64,000 nucleotides of DNA from Stenogyne calaminthoides (GCA_037126765.1 JBBCBC010000033.1:8446085-8510084); one strand, 5' to 3'. Positions 46,164-57,816 are shown, counted from the stretch's first letter. The notes: generated from the sequence alone by a model not told the origin. Numbers and translations: made by a program.

Positions 46164-46273
46164 TCAAAATCTTAATCCAACATCTATTCAAATTATAATT
46201 ACAAATTTTAATAAAATATCAAAATCTTAATCCAACATCTATTCAAATTATAATTACAAATTTTAATTATTTT
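46164..46273. repeat. Direct repeat, 55-bp unit, two copies
   Basis: TCAAAATCTTAATCCAACAT and the following AT-rich sequence occur at 46164 and again at 46219. The first copy overlaps the right TSD of the LINE-like insertion. Confidence 0.85.
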
Positions 46274-46313
46274 ATTAAGGCATGCCTTCAGATTTATATA
46301 AAAAAAATTAATA

Positions 46314-46535
46314 CTCCCTCCGTCCCAAAGTTATTTACCCATTTTAAAAAATAATCCGTCACAACATTTCAAAATTACATCTCATGTCATTACTTTTACC
46401 CAAAAAAAATCATATGTTTTAGTAATAACATATATAGAATACAATACCATCAATGAAAAATTATTTACTACTCCCTCCGTCCCAATCAAAAACTTATCAA
46501 AAGTAAATGGGTAAACAACTTTGGAACGAAGGTAG
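46314..46535. mobile_element. Stowaway-type MITE
   Basis: Left CTCCCTCCGTCCCAAAG and right end CTACCTTCGTTCCAAAG (reverse complement), flanked by TA on both sides, as in Tc1/mariner-derived Stowaway elements. An extra inward CTCCCTCCGTCCC (46472-46484) suggests a second, truncated copy inside. Confidence 0.85.
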
Positions 46536-46537
46536 TA

Positions 46538-47025
46538 TTCATTTTAGATATTTCATTACTTACATAGAAGTATTTTTATATATAAAATGTCCAAAGTCTA
46601 AAATAGAACTCTGAAATGCTGAATTATTAAAATTTTAAGTTCAAAATTGTGACTATTTTAGTTATAATTTGAGTACCTTTAACAACCAATAATTCAGTAA
46701 TTATCTCATATAATTTATATATTGGGGAATTATGATGATGGAATAAATTTTATATAATAGTTGACTTGTTATATTGACTAGTATTCTTCTATCATGTGTC
46801 AACTAAAATAATAAAAAGTTGGTGGAATGCAATAAATTCATAAACACTGGATTGTAATTAACAAGAACATATATAGTACATATTCGTTTGATTCAACAAA
46901 CGCGAAAAACTAATCACGTACATTATTGTCACACCTCACAACACACGTGCTGAAGCATATCCAAGCACAACCTTTTTATTCATAATATATATGCTTTTGT
47001 TTAATAATTTTAAACAAGATTGCAC
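46538..47025. other. GRP1 3' flank, duplicated near GRP2
   Basis: AT-rich. From about 46825 on, it parallels 61345-61579 (AATGCAATAAATT, TCGTTTGATTCAACAAAC, TTTAATAATTTTAAACA), so the duplication that made the two GRP genes includes the 3' UTR and downstream DNA. Confidence 0.6.
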
Positions 47026-48324
47026 TTAGTTTTGTGGCTCGCCTTGAGCACTAGCATCTGACTTCTCACCAGCGTAACTGCAGCACCGGCAGCCATGGTG
47101 TCCGCAGCACTTCCCGTAGCGGCAGCCACCACCATGTCCGCCACCGTGGTCGCCATGTCCACCACCGTAGCCTCCATGCCCCCTATTGTAGCCCCCACGT
47201 CCGTCGACAAGTTGCTCAGCTGAATTGAAAAGGAAAGACGGATTGAGCTTATGAGGGTAAATATGTCATGGAAGGATAAGAAAAAAGTTTTTTATAAAGG
47301 GTATGGGAAAGAAGAGTTTAAACTATAAATATAGGCTCCATTTGGATGGATGGATTTGGAAATCCATGGATTTCACACTCAAATCATACTCTTCAATGAA
47401 TTTACAAATACTTAGACGTGAGAGTTTAGGAAAGAGAGTGAAGGGGAAGGGGTAGGGATGAGGGGATTTCACAAATGACTAGGTTTTGATGAGGATTTGA
47501 AATCCCTCCATTTTAAACTAAACTCTCAAATCTAAGTATTTGTAAATCCATTGGAGAGTGATGATTTATGTGTGAAATCCATGAATTTCAAATTTTTCCA
47601 TCCAAATGGAGCCATAGGGTATTTTTGCCAGTTTTTGTATATTTAATATATATTTCAATATATAGTGAAGGTTTTTTCAGAAACCATCCATTGATTACTT
47701 AATTTATGACATGAAATTTACTACAATAAAATTGACCTATAATAACGAAGATTTTGTCAACAATATTATAGATTCACTAAATTAAAGAGGACAAACTCTA
47801 ATTTTTTTCCCTTATTTCATGGTTCAAAACTCTTTTTGCCCAACACTTGATATAAAAATCTTTTTTTCTCTCTTATAACATTTTTACCCGTATTAAAAAG
47901 AATCGCTCATGGATCGTACATAGCTAGGGGTCACGCGTAGATAGCGCATTGGTCGTGCGACCCATGCCCAACCTAGTGGGATGGAAAGACACGGATAAAA
48001 ATATCATAAAAGGAGAAAAAATAGTTTTTTTTTTTTTGGTCAAGAGTAGGGCACAAAAAAAATTTAACTATTAATAAAAAGACATTTTTGCATATTTTCT
48101 AAAATTAAGGTTTTAAATAACAAGAAACGATCAGACCTTTATCTAGATAAACTATTTATTATAGTGGTTAAATAATATTTTCATAATTTAATTTGAGAGA
48201 AATAGTTACTTGATGCATCAACGGTGTTGGATGTCTCAGCTAGATCCCTAGCTGATACTTGTGTGGAGATGAGAACCACCATTGCCAAGAAAAGGCCAAG
48301 CGTAATTATTACTTTGGAACTCAT
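47026..48324 (-). CDS. Glycine-rich secreted protein with Cys-rich C terminus (GRP1), two exons
   Basis: Exon 1 is 48324-48210 and exon 2 is 47219-47026, with a 990-bp intron (GTAACT...TTCAG). Together they give 102 residues. The N terminus MSSKVIITLGLFLAMVVLIS, then TQVSA, is a signal peptide, probably cut before RDLAETS. Gly/His/Tyr repeats (GGYGGGHGDHGGGHGG) follow, then CRYGKCCGHHGCRCCSYAGE. This is the layout of the plant GRP class that includes Arabidopsis GRP3, an apoplastic protein whose Cys-rich end binds the WAK1 receptor kinase; that role here is inference. The frame is intact and both splice sites are canonical. A Tourist-like MITE sits in the intron. Confidence 0.85.
47334..47613. 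mobile_element. Tourist-like MITE in GRP1 intron
   Basis: 280 bp with perfect terminal inverted repeats GGCTCCATTTGGATGGA / TCCATCCAAATGGAGCC, flanked by ATA on both sides (3-bp TSD). TIR style and TSD length fit PIF/Harbinger-derived Tourist elements. Inner inverted repeats (AAATCCATGGATTTCACA-like) would allow a long hairpin in the pre-mRNA. Confidence 0.8.
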
Positions 48325-48392
48325 TTTTCCTAGTGTGTTTTTGAAAAGAAGATGTACGTGTTATTATGAGAATGTTGTTTTATTTGCTTCTC

Positions 48393-48400
48393 TATTTATA
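48393..48400 (-). promoter_or_regulatory. TATA box of GRP1
   Basis: CTATAAATAGAG on the minus strand, about 70 nt before the ATG, which predicts a 5' UTR of roughly 40 nt. Spacing and sequence are typical for a plant core promoter. Confidence 0.7.
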
Positions 48401-49933
48401 GATCATTTTCAAACACAAAACGGGGTTATTATGTCATTTACTAGGGTGTGAGTACGTCCATACGACGTCGTTGTTTTCATTTAAGTCCATTGCGAATGTA
48501 TAATACACTTTCTATTATATCAACAAAAATGAAAGTTTCACACTATATTTATAAAATCACAAGGGGGTTTCAAATAATTTTTAAAGCACAAAGGAGTTTT
48601 GACGTCATTTTTTCAAATCACTAGGAGGTTTGATATAATTCACCTAAATAAAATAGTACTGTCATGTATATTGGCAGACCTGTTCATTGGCCCCGTCAAC
48701 TTGCTAAAATGATAAGCTATATTAGTTATTTTTGTATTATTTTATTTAAAAATATTTAAATTTGAGTTTATATTTAATTTCTTCTTTTTTATATTTAACT
48801 CATTAACAATTTATGTGATTCATAAATATATTAATGCTCCAATTCAATCAAGTTCTAAAGAAAAATATGACTAATATGCCTATATGATGTCGCATTTATG
48901 TATAAAATTGTCATCGTCTCATGTAATACTCTCTTTATTAGTTGGGCCATTTGAATAAAATTTCTGGATCCATCACTAGTCATATATATAAATTTCAGTG
49001 TCAAGACGTAGGACCTCGATGGACCATTTCATTTTCGTACGTATTTAAAATTATCCATTATTGTGAGTGTGGATAATGAATGCATGAATGATATATATTT
49101 ATATGATATATATTTTCGTACGTATTTCATAAATGCATACTATCCCAAGTGTGTTGTTCCATGTTTGCTTGCTCCGACTCTCGCAATGTACATGTGAACG
49201 AGAAGCACAAGAACCCCACGTGTAGATATTTATATATACCAAGCTAGAATGCACACCACACTGTATAGTTATATGGTTGCTTTAGATGTCTTGTGGGACA
49301 AGACCAAGATTTCATACAAGATTTTAAAAGCGTCTAACTTGTTATGTTGAAAAGTCTAATTTATTTTATACGAAAAGTCTGAATTTATATGGGAACATAG
49401 TTGCATGTTTCTGTTTGGAATAGTTGCACGCGTTCAGTTTTATATAGTTGACGATTCTAAAATCTGATATAATAACAGATTTGGGTGCTACTTGTATGAA
49501 AATCCACTCTAATTATATATATCATTCAATTTAATCATATCTTGAAAAGCAAGTGCGGAAAAAAAAATGAAAGGAAACCAAAAAATAATTGGAACCAGTG
49601 ACGGAACCAAAAATATTGTTAAGGGGGCTAATTTATAATAAAATGTAATTAAATGTATATTTAAGTTTTTTATATACAAGAAAATAAGGCATACTTTTGT
49701 GAGATATTCTCACGGTGAGACGAAACATAATTTGAGCATTGTCGCTTCTTTATCACATTGAGAAGATAGATGTTGATTGTGCTAATTAAGTTGTACCCCG
49801 TCTCACATATGATATCGTCTTATAGGAGTTTTTGTCTAAGAAAATTTATATAGAAAAAGAACGCACACTTTAAAATTAGCCAAAAAGTCTAACCTCATCA
49901 AATTAACAATAAATAATTATATATATATATATA
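48401..49933. other. GRP1 upstream region and repeats
   Basis: No coding sequence. 48530-48650 has degenerate repeats of an AAATCACAAGGGGGTTT type. A copy of the GTGCAACTTGTTATG repeat family lies at about 49315-49450. From ~49599 a possible hAT-like end (CCAGTGACGGAACC) begins, and its other side may lie beyond element E at ~54955-55012. The region ends in an AT microsatellite (49917-49933). Confidence 0.45.
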
Positions 49934-50375
49934 TGTTATAACTGATGCGAGAAAGATATAAAAACGATAAATAAACCGAATAAATCGACACCAAAATTTT
50001 ACGTGGTTCACTAACAATTTGTTAGCTACGTCCACGGGCAGAAGAGAGGATCTCGTATATTATTCAGAACCGACAACAATATACAACTCAAATGGGAATA
50101 TAAATAATAATCCCTAACAGATTGGGCCTAAGTTAATAAGCCCAAACAAACAAAACCGACTAGGCCTAAATTAATAAGCCCAAAATCGAAAACCAACTGA
50201 TGCACTTGTATCAAAGAGACCTGGACTTCTTAAATAACATTAGGAAGCCCTTCACTTTTTTCCACAATCCGATGTGGGACAGAATAGGACTTCTTATAGG
50301 ATTAGGAACTCCTCCAACTTTTGATATAATCCGATGTGGGATAAACAAACTTTTTTATTTTACACAATTCTAACA
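49934..50375 (-). repeat. Element E 3' LTR
   Basis: 442 bp, TG...CA with TGTTA/TAACA inverted ends. Contains AATCCGATGTGGGA twice, a motif shared with many plant copia LTRs. Confidence 0.95.
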
Positions 50376-50442
50376 AATCTCCACCTTGGTAAAATAACAG
50401 AAAACTCCATTGTCTCCACCTTGATTTGAATCCTCTCATAGA

Positions 50443-52183
50443 TCAACAGATGTACCAGATGCACCATAAAAGTGCTAGACGTACAAGCAACTCCTCGTAC
50501 ACAGATTTGCCCACAAGACAGGGTAACGAACAGCTTGTAATATTTAACAAGTTCAAACAGTGTTGGAACTTGTTATTTGGAACCGGCTTGGTGAAAATGT
50601 CAGCTGGATTATCAGCAGTCCCAACTTTCTTCACTTTAACCCTCTTCTCACTTCTCAGAAAATGATACCTGACATCAATATGTTTCGTTCTCTCATGATG
50701 AACTTGATCCTTTGCTAAACATATTGCACTCAGACTATCACAGAATACAGTTGCATAATCATGATGTAGACCAAGATCACTAACTAGCCCTTTCAACCAG
50801 ATTCCCTCTTTGGCTGCTTCAGTCAAGGCCAAGTATTCTGCCTCTGTAGTAGACAAAGTAACTGTAGGCTGTAAAGTTGCCTTCCAACTTACAACAGAAC
50901 CACCAAGACTAAAAGCATAACCGGTCATAAACCTTCTATAGTCAACATCTCCTGCATAATCAGAATCACAGTAGCCTGAAACTAAACAATTCGTATCACC
51001 TCCATAAATGAGACCGACATCAGATGTACCTCTAAGGTACTGAAATATCCTCTTCACAACCTGACAATGTTCCTTTCCAGGTTGAGCCATAAACCTGCTG
51101 ACAACACTAACAACATGTGCAAGATCAGGTCTAGTACAGACCATAACATACATCAAACTCCCTACTGCACTAGCATAGGGAACCCGAGACATGTACTCCT
51201 TCTCCTCAGCAGATTTAGGAGCGAAAGCAATAGACAAATGAATATTTGCAGTACTTGGAGTATCAATAGGTTTAGCTATAGACATACCAAACCTTGATAA
51301 TATCTTCTGAATATAATCCTTTTGTGAAAGGAAAAGTTTCCTCTGCCTTCTATCCATATGAATCTCCATTCCCAAAATTTTCTGGGCAGCACCCAAATCC
51401 TTCATCTCAAACTCAGCACTGAGAAGACCTTTTAGCTTCTGAATATCTAACTTGTTCTTTGCAGCTATCAACATATCATTAACATATAAGACCAAGTAGA
51501 TAAATGAATCATCTTCCAGCTTGTTGTGATACACACAACTACCATACAGACTCCTGTTGTAGTCAAGATGTGTCATATAACCATCAAATCTCTTGTACCA
51601 CTGCCTTGGAGACTGCCTTAGCCCATATAAGGACTTCTTCAACTTGCAAACGTACTCTTCTTTCCCGGGAACTTGGAAACATCTTGCTGGGTCATGTATA
51701 TCTCTTTATCCAACTCTCCATGTAGAAAAGCTATCTTCACATCGAGTTGTTCAAGTTTCAGGTCCTGATGAGCTACCATTTGAAGTAACACTCTAATAGA
51801 AGTATGTCTGACCACAGGTGAGAAAATCTCATCATAGTCTACTCCCTATTTCTGATGGAACCCCCTAGCAACGACTCTTGCCTTATACCTGATACCCTCA
51901 GCAGGTGATATTCCTTCCTTCTTCTTGAAGACCCACTTGCATGTAATAATCTTTCTCTCCGGAGGCTTCTTGATTAACTCCCAAGTCATATTCTTGTGAA
52001 GTGACTCCATCTCATCTCCCATGGCGGCAATCCATTGGGTAGACTCTGTATATGTAATAGCTTCTTTGTAGGTGGATGACTCATGAGAATCCACCTTTTT
52101 AGCAACCTGCAATGCATAACCCACCATATCCTCAAACCTATATCGCCTTGGAGCCTCAACTCCAATCCTTCTAGCTCGATCAA
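50443..52183 (-). pseudogene. Element E reverse transcriptase and RNase H
   Basis: The N-terminal RT frame 52127-51846 reads RKIITCKWVFKKKEG and ARVVARGFHQK, then TAG (relatives have Glu) before GVDYDEIFSPVV. A frameshift near 51645 follows. The frame 51642-50443 (399 codons) has KKSLYGLRQSPRQWY, LYVNDMLIAA instead of YVDD (first catalytic Asp changed to Asn, codon at 51479-51481), and an otherwise complete RNase H with LSTTEAEYLALTEAA, CDSLSAICLA and HIDVRYHFLR. Confidence 0.9.
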
Positions 52184-52344
52184 GAGCTATACTGTACTAT
52201 ATTGTCTCAAATGGTTGAGATTTTGGTGGTGATTCATCTTTCAGCTCGGTGTCAGAATATGAGTGTTGTTCTCCATCTTCCTTTTGTGACTCACTCTGCT
52301 CCACCTGTTTGTCAACACTGTTGTTTTCTGATACAAGATAAACT

Positions 52345-52985
52345 TCACAGTGGGATTAAACATAGAATTCTCATCAAAAGTATGACTTTGCTTTCTGATG
52401 GAGACCATATTCTATACCCCTTAACACCATTTTCATAGCCCACAAAAACTCCTTTCTTCGCCCTTGGCTCCAATTTACCCTCATTTACATGATAATAAAC
52501 AGTACATCCAAAAGCTCTCAAATTTGAGTAATATGCAGACTTACCAGACCACACCTCGTAAGGTGTTTTGAGGTTGATACCTGTGTGAGGTGCACGATTT
52601 ATCAGGTAACATGTCGTGCTGACCGCTTCTGCCCAAAATCTTCGGGCTAATCCAGCATTAGAGAGCATGCATCGAGCCCTCTCCAGAAGTGTCTGATTCA
52701 TGCGTTCTACTACACCATTCTGTTGTGGTGTATCTCGTACCGTATGATGTCTTGCGATCCCTTTATTCTTGTAGAACTCATCGAAATCAGAAGGACAGAA
52801 TTCCAGACCATTATCAGTTCGCAGCCTTTTGATTTTCTTCCCTGTTTGATTTTCCACCAACGCCTTCCATTACTTGAAACTCTTGAAAGCTTCACTTTTA
52901 TACTTCATCATAATTACCCAAGTCATTCTTGAGTAGTCATCAATCATAGACATGAAGTATTTATTGCCTCCTAAAGATTCAATGC
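52345..52985 (-). pseudogene. Element E integrase
   Basis: The first Asp block lies near 52900-52950 (MIDDYSRMTWVIMMKYKSE), followed by a TAA in place of Lys before WKALVENQTGK. The frame 52860-52345 has RLRTDNGLEF, TPQQNGVVERMNQTLLERAR (second Asp and Glu present) and the C-terminal GCTVYYHVNEGKL. The catalytic triad is thus complete but split by the stop. The linker to RT (52184-52344) has a frameshift. Confidence 0.85.
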
Positions 52986-52995
52986 GAGAAGGTCC

Positions 52996-53780
52996 TTAAC
53001 AATCAGAATGGATATAATCAAGTGTGTCTTTTGTTCTATGAATTGCCTTGGGAAACTTGTTGCGATGAAGCTTCCCAAAAACACAGTGCTCACAGAAACC
53101 AAGACTAGTGACCTTGTGGCCACCAAAAAAATCATCTTTCGACAGAATTTGCATCCCTCGTTCACTCATGTGGCCAAGTCTCATGTGCCATAACTTAGTC
53201 AAGTCGTCTTTCTGAACTTCCGATGATGCAACAACAGCAGAGTCAGATAGCGTTGAACCTTGCAAAAAGTACAAAGTTCCTCGCTTCACACCTTTCAGAA
53301 CCACAATAGAACCCTTGTAGACATGCAGAACTCCACCTTCACGTCTGAAACTGAAACCCTTACTGTCTAGAAGACTAAGTGATATCAGATTCTTCGTCAT
53401 TTGTGGAACATGCCTAACATCGTTCAATGTGCAAAATTTACCATCATGTGTCCGTAATTGAATTGAGTTTATTCCAACCGCCTTGCAAATAGAACTGTTG
53501 GCCATAGAAATATTGCCTCCATCCACTTGCTCGTAAGTTATAAACCACTCTCTGTGTGGGCATATATGATAAGATGCCCCAGAATCAAGAACCCACACAT
53601 CAGTGTGATGTGTTTGTCCATTAGCAACTAGGACTACATCCTCCTCGGAGTTAGTGTCATCTCCTTCAGCAACAGCAGCAGTACCTGCTTTGCTTTCCTC
53701 TATCTTTTTCTTCTTTGGACAGTCATTTTTCCAATGAAATGACTCTTTGCAGTAGTAGAGATATCTTCTGGTTTAGGACC
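52996..53780 (-). pseudogene. Element E zinc knuckle, protease and GAG-pre-integrase
   Basis: The zinc knuckle YYCKESFHWKNDC (near 53725-53765) lacks its first Cys. MWVLDSGASYHICPHREWF (53598 downward) is the protease active site. LWHMRLGHMSERGMQIL and CEHCVFGKLHRNKFPKA are the GAG-pre-integrase zinc residues. The frame ends at HSDC*, where relatives read HSDLWGPS. Confidence 0.85.
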
Positions 53781-54452
53781 CTTAGACCCAGGCTTTTTGA
53801 ATTTCTTCTTCCCCAATTTTCCAGGTCCCTTGTTCCCACTAGCTACTAGTCCAGCGGCTTGATTATCTGAACTTCCACCACTCTCCTTATGTCGCAACTC
53901 TCTAGTATGCAGAGATGATCTGACCTCTTCCAAAGACACAGTGTCTTTCCCAATAATGAAATACTGCATAAAATTCTCATACGACAAAGGTAGAGAAACC
54001 AACAAAATTAAAGCAGCATCTTCATCATCAACTTTAACATCAATATTACGCAACTCTAATAGAATTGTATTCAATTGATCCAGATGTTCACAAAAAGGCT
54101 GACCTCCATGCATACGCAAACTGAATAGACGTTGTGTCAACAACAACTTATTGGTTAGCGACTTCGTCATATATAGACTCTCCAACTTCAACCATAGACC
54201 AGCCGCAGTTTCCTCCTCTGCGACTTCGGTAATGATGTCATCTGCGAGACACAACATGATTGATGAGCGTGTCTTCTCCTCCAGAGTGGCCATCTCAGCT
54301 TCTTCCAAATCCACCGTCTTTTTCATCAACGGTGCCCACAGTCCTTGTTGTTTCAACAAGGCACGCATCTTGATCTGCCATAAACTGAAACTGTTCTTCC
54401 CCGTGAACTTGTCGATTTTCACGTTTATCCCACCCGTCATCTTTCTCGCCAA
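53700..54452 (-). pseudogene. Element E gag
   Basis: 250 codons from MARKMTGGINVKIDKFTGKN. It has the FSLWQIKMRALLKQQGLW and LLSLPLSYENF-type motifs of Tnt1/copia gag (UBN2-like domain). The start lies 37 nt inside the LTR. A frameshift before the zinc knuckle (near 53765) separates it from protease, which in intact relatives is in the same frame. Confidence 0.85.
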
Positions 54453-54473
54453 ATTGCGGAAACCCCCAACAAG

Positions 54474-54486
54474 GCTCTAGATACCA
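54474..54486 (-). other. Element E primer-binding site
   Basis: Minus strand TGGTATCTAGAGC, initiator tRNA-Met type with one extra T relative to TGGTATCAGAGC, three bases inside the LTR. Confidence 0.85.
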
Positions 54487-54489
54487 GTT

Positions 54490-54932
54490 TGTTATAACTG
54501 ATGCGAGAAAGATATAAAAACGATAAATAAACCGAATAAACCGACACCGAAATTTTACGTGGTTCACTAACAACTTGTTAGCTACGTCCACGGGCAGAAG
54601 AGAGGATCTCGTATATTATTCAGAACCGACAACAATATACAACTCAAATGGGAATATAAATAATAATCCCTAACTGATTGGGCCTAAGTTAATAAGCCCA
54701 AAAAAACGAAACCGACTAGGCCTAAATTAATAAGCCCAAAACCGAAAACCAACTGATGCACTTGTATCAAAGAGACCTGGGCTTCTTAAATAACATTAGG
54801 AAGCCCTTCACCTTTTCCCACAATCCGATGTGGGACAGAATATGACTTCTTATAGGATTAGGAAGTCCTCCAACTTTTGATACAATCCGATGTGGGATAA
54901 AACAAACTTCTTTATTTTACACAATTCTAACA
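54490..54932 (-). repeat. Element E 5' LTR
   Basis: 443 bp; about 97% identical by hand alignment to 49934-50375. The following ATATA (54933-54937) matches 49929-49933. Confidence 0.95.
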
Positions 54933-54937
54933 ATATA

Positions 54938-56777
54938 TATATAACAAAAAATTTAAATGTTGCCAGGAGGGCCCAATGACCCCCTTGATCCCAAAAGAAT
55001 TCCGCCCATGAATGGAAAGGATCCACGATAAATAAAATAGGAAAGAGAATGCCTTTTAATAAAATAATTAATATTATTAAAAAAATTAATTGAGCTGCAT
55101 GATGCCTCTAATTCATACAAAATCGTGACTAAAAGATTTACTTACAAGTTAAACAAGTATTGGGAACAAATCTTAGAAGGTTGATATCAGGGGCGAATCT
55201 ATGTGGAGGCAAGGCATGATACCTTGCCTCTATTTTATTTATTTATTTATAGTATATTTTTTTTAATATAATTTTAAATTCTAGATGTATCTCCCTTGTG
55301 TTAAAAAAATAAAATTGTACTTTATTATGTATAATTAAGAAAAAAAAAATTCAAATGTATCCCCAAATTTTAAATTCTACTCAAATATATCCCCAAGTTT
55401 TGAATTCTAGATCCGTCATTAGTACCAATTGATAAGTGTTACGACATTAGTTTATAAGTGTACAAATAAGTTTCACCAGAAATCTACTTTATATTATTAT
55501 CTCAACAATTCAGGCTCCTGCTGCTATTATTACCAAGTCTATTAATTTATTCCGCAAGTTCAAATTTGCCTGTCCGAATAAAAAATTTCTAATTCTGGTG
55601 AATTTTGTATGAATTTGGATTTAATTTTTAATTTATTGGTAATAATTTTCATGTGGTGCTACTGTATTCGACTGTTCATTCAGAACTATTAAATTCATAT
55701 AATATGCATCATCACTCACTATGTTTGAAAAAATAATTTTTTTGCATATAAAATTGTTAAAATTATTTTTTCACACAAATCATATTTGTACGAAAACACT
55801 TTTTTTTTTTTTTGTAGGTTGATATGAATCGAAAACGTATATGGCTGTCATATTTGCTGAACGTCTTACTCTCATTAATAGATAGTCATGCATCTATTAG
55901 GATTACTCGTGTCTTCCACTATCTCACTAAAACTTGTGACTACACTATAAGTTATCCAAAAGATGCCAAAAAACAAAAGTCATGATGTAATATACCATAT
56001 GCTATTCTGGACGACGTCGGTGCCAATTAGAGTAAAAAGTAGGTCTATTGTACAAATTTGTATAGACACAAATCAATCAATTTAGGATGGGTCAGCGGGT
56101 CAGGTGATCAAAAAGGGGACAAAGCGGGTCAATGATGACTTGGGTAAAGTGAAATTGGGTCTCAATTGGGATTTGTATGTATACAAATTTGTATCATATA
56201 CTTTGTCTAGAGTAAATTGTAAAGGTAATCCCATAAGAACGTCAGCTTTTCAAAATGATCTTTTTTTAATAAAAATGGTCCTACAAGATTTTATAAACAA
56301 AAAATAAATGAATTTTTTGGATCAAAATTATTTTTTGAAAATTCTCTTGGGATAGATACTGTTAAATAAAAATCGAACGAGATCATTTATGCCGTAAAAA
56401 GGACCAAAAAAGAACGTGAGACCAAATCTATTACTGAAAAATCCTCATGAGACTACATTTGCAAATTATCCGTATCAATTAGAGCTTGTATTGTATAATA
56501 TGTTATGTTTTAATGTATTATACAGTGCAATATTGTAAATTTCTATAAATCACATTGTGTTTTGATGTATTGTATATTATAATATCTCAAAGCACTTTTT
56601 AATTAGAGTATTTATAATGATCATCGATAAAGGTGCTTTGACATTGAATGAATGAATATTAATATTTAAAATTATTGTGGATCACTTTTAAACTGTAATG
56701 TTATTCACCCAGTGATACAAATATAGGAATAGGATAAGAGAGAGAAGATATTTTTAATAGAAATTTGGATAGAAGAG
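54938..56777. other. AT-rich intergenic DNA with repeat remnants
   Basis: No gene. 55185-55430 is a relative of the hAT-like MITE at 56778 (shared AAAATAAAATTGTA and TGTATCCCCAAATTTT). 56045-56205 has inverted pieces of TACAAATTTGTAT, a possible further MITE. 56220-56480 has GGTCC-containing AT-rich repeats like those of the small inverted-repeat elements. Confidence 0.45.
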
Positions 56778-56970
56778 CAGTGGCGGAGGGAGGGGTACAT
56801 GGGGTAAAATTTTACCCATAAAATGAAATGTACCCCTCTTTATATCTTGTATTAAAAAAATAAAATTGTATTTTATTATGTATAATTAGAAAAAAATACG
56901 TAAATATATCCCTAAATTTTAAATTTTACTCAAATGTATCCCCAAATTTTGAATTCTGGATCCACCACTA
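56778..56970. mobile_element. hAT-like MITE
   Basis: Ends CAGTGGCGGAG and TAGTGGTGGATCC (reverse complement) form short inverted repeats. Flanks TAGAAGAG and TAGAATAG agree at 7 of 8 bases, fitting an 8-bp hAT TSD. 193 bp, no coding capacity. Related sequence at 55185-55430. Confidence 0.6.
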
Positions 56971-56978
56971 TAGAATAG

Positions 56979-57404
56979 AGTTGATTGTGAGACACATAAA
57001 ATATCTCCTTGATGAATTAATTGATGAATTACTGTAAGAGTGTATTTAAAAAATGAATATTTAAAATTAAATAAGTGATATAAAAATGATGTGAAAGAAT
57101 AGAGAATTAATGAATGCATTCCGTCCATATACAGTGGGTCCTCGTAGCACTGTATTGTAGCATAGAGAAAACTATTTTCCACATGCACATATGCATGCAA
57201 ACGTAAGAGATGACCATGTATATGATGTTCACAATAAAGAGATTATATAATAAGGATAAGATCTAGAATAATTTGTTTAAACATGGGGAAATTAATTAAG
57301 TATTTTACGTGGATATATAGAGTACACAACACTTGTACAAGTTGCAATGGAGGGCTTCCTTTAGATTGTCTGGTTCTCACTTGGAGTTGCCGACATAAAA
57401 GACA
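56979..57404. other. Intergenic, nothing recognised
   Basis: AT-rich sequence with scattered short frames; no homology seen by eye. Confidence 0.5.
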
Positions 57405-57407
57405 ACA

Positions 57408-57805
57408 ATTTTTTTTTTTTTTGAGAAACGAGAGGTTTTATTCATCTGGAAAACCAAGGAATGCAACACTCTCGAAACAAACCAGACCTCCACAACAGCC
57501 CAAACAACAGGAGTGCTTGGAGGAAAAGAAAACAAACAGTCCCGAGATGAACACGAAAACGCCTGAGCTAATTAACTGAGACTAAAACCATGCTGTCTCG
57601 TGACTGTTTGCACGAACCACCATGAATAAACTAGTCTCTAGAAAGATAGACAATCAGCACCACAAACAAACTAATCAAACATGAACAAAGAAAACAACAA
57701 AATCCACAAGGGAAATCAAAATCCAACCAAAAGTAGAAAGAAAACGCCCAAGGCGCGGAAAAACTCACTCCTGAACTACTAGAGGAGAGGGCAACTAGAG
57801 GAGAG
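57408..57805 (-). mobile_element. Retroposed sequence with poly(A) tail
   Basis: On the minus strand it ends ATGAATAAAACCTCTCG, then TTTCTC and a run of about 14 A (57408-57421), so a polyadenylated transcript was inserted. It is not obviously coding and resembles LINE 3' UTRs. The start side has an imperfect doubling of CTCTCCTCTAGTTG. No TSD found. Confidence 0.55.
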
Positions 57806-57816
57806 GGGAACATTGT

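Larger units (their letters stand above)
49934..54932 (-). mobile_element. Element E: Tnt1-like Ty1/copia retrotransposon
   Basis: Full-length, 5.0 kb, with LTRs at 49934-50375 and 54490-54932 (TGTTATAAC...TTCTAACA), a tRNA-Met-type primer site, a PPT (AAGGTGGAGATT on the minus strand, before the LTR at 50375) and ATATA on both sides. gag, protease, integrase, RT and RNase H are in order. By hand the LTRs differ at about 14 positions plus one indel, ~3%. At least four stops or frameshifts and an RT active-site change make it inactive. Confidence 0.95.

Noticed and set aside
47010..47210. Minus-strand 66-codon Ala/Thr/Met-rich frame
   Set aside because: Another frame of GRP1 exon 2; the spliced Gly-rich frame has signal peptide, acceptor site and the family Cys motif.
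49599..55012. A single hAT-like element split by element E
   Set aside because: CCAGTGACGGAACC and a GGGCGGAATTC-like end face each other across element E, but the inverted-repeat match is too weak to assert.
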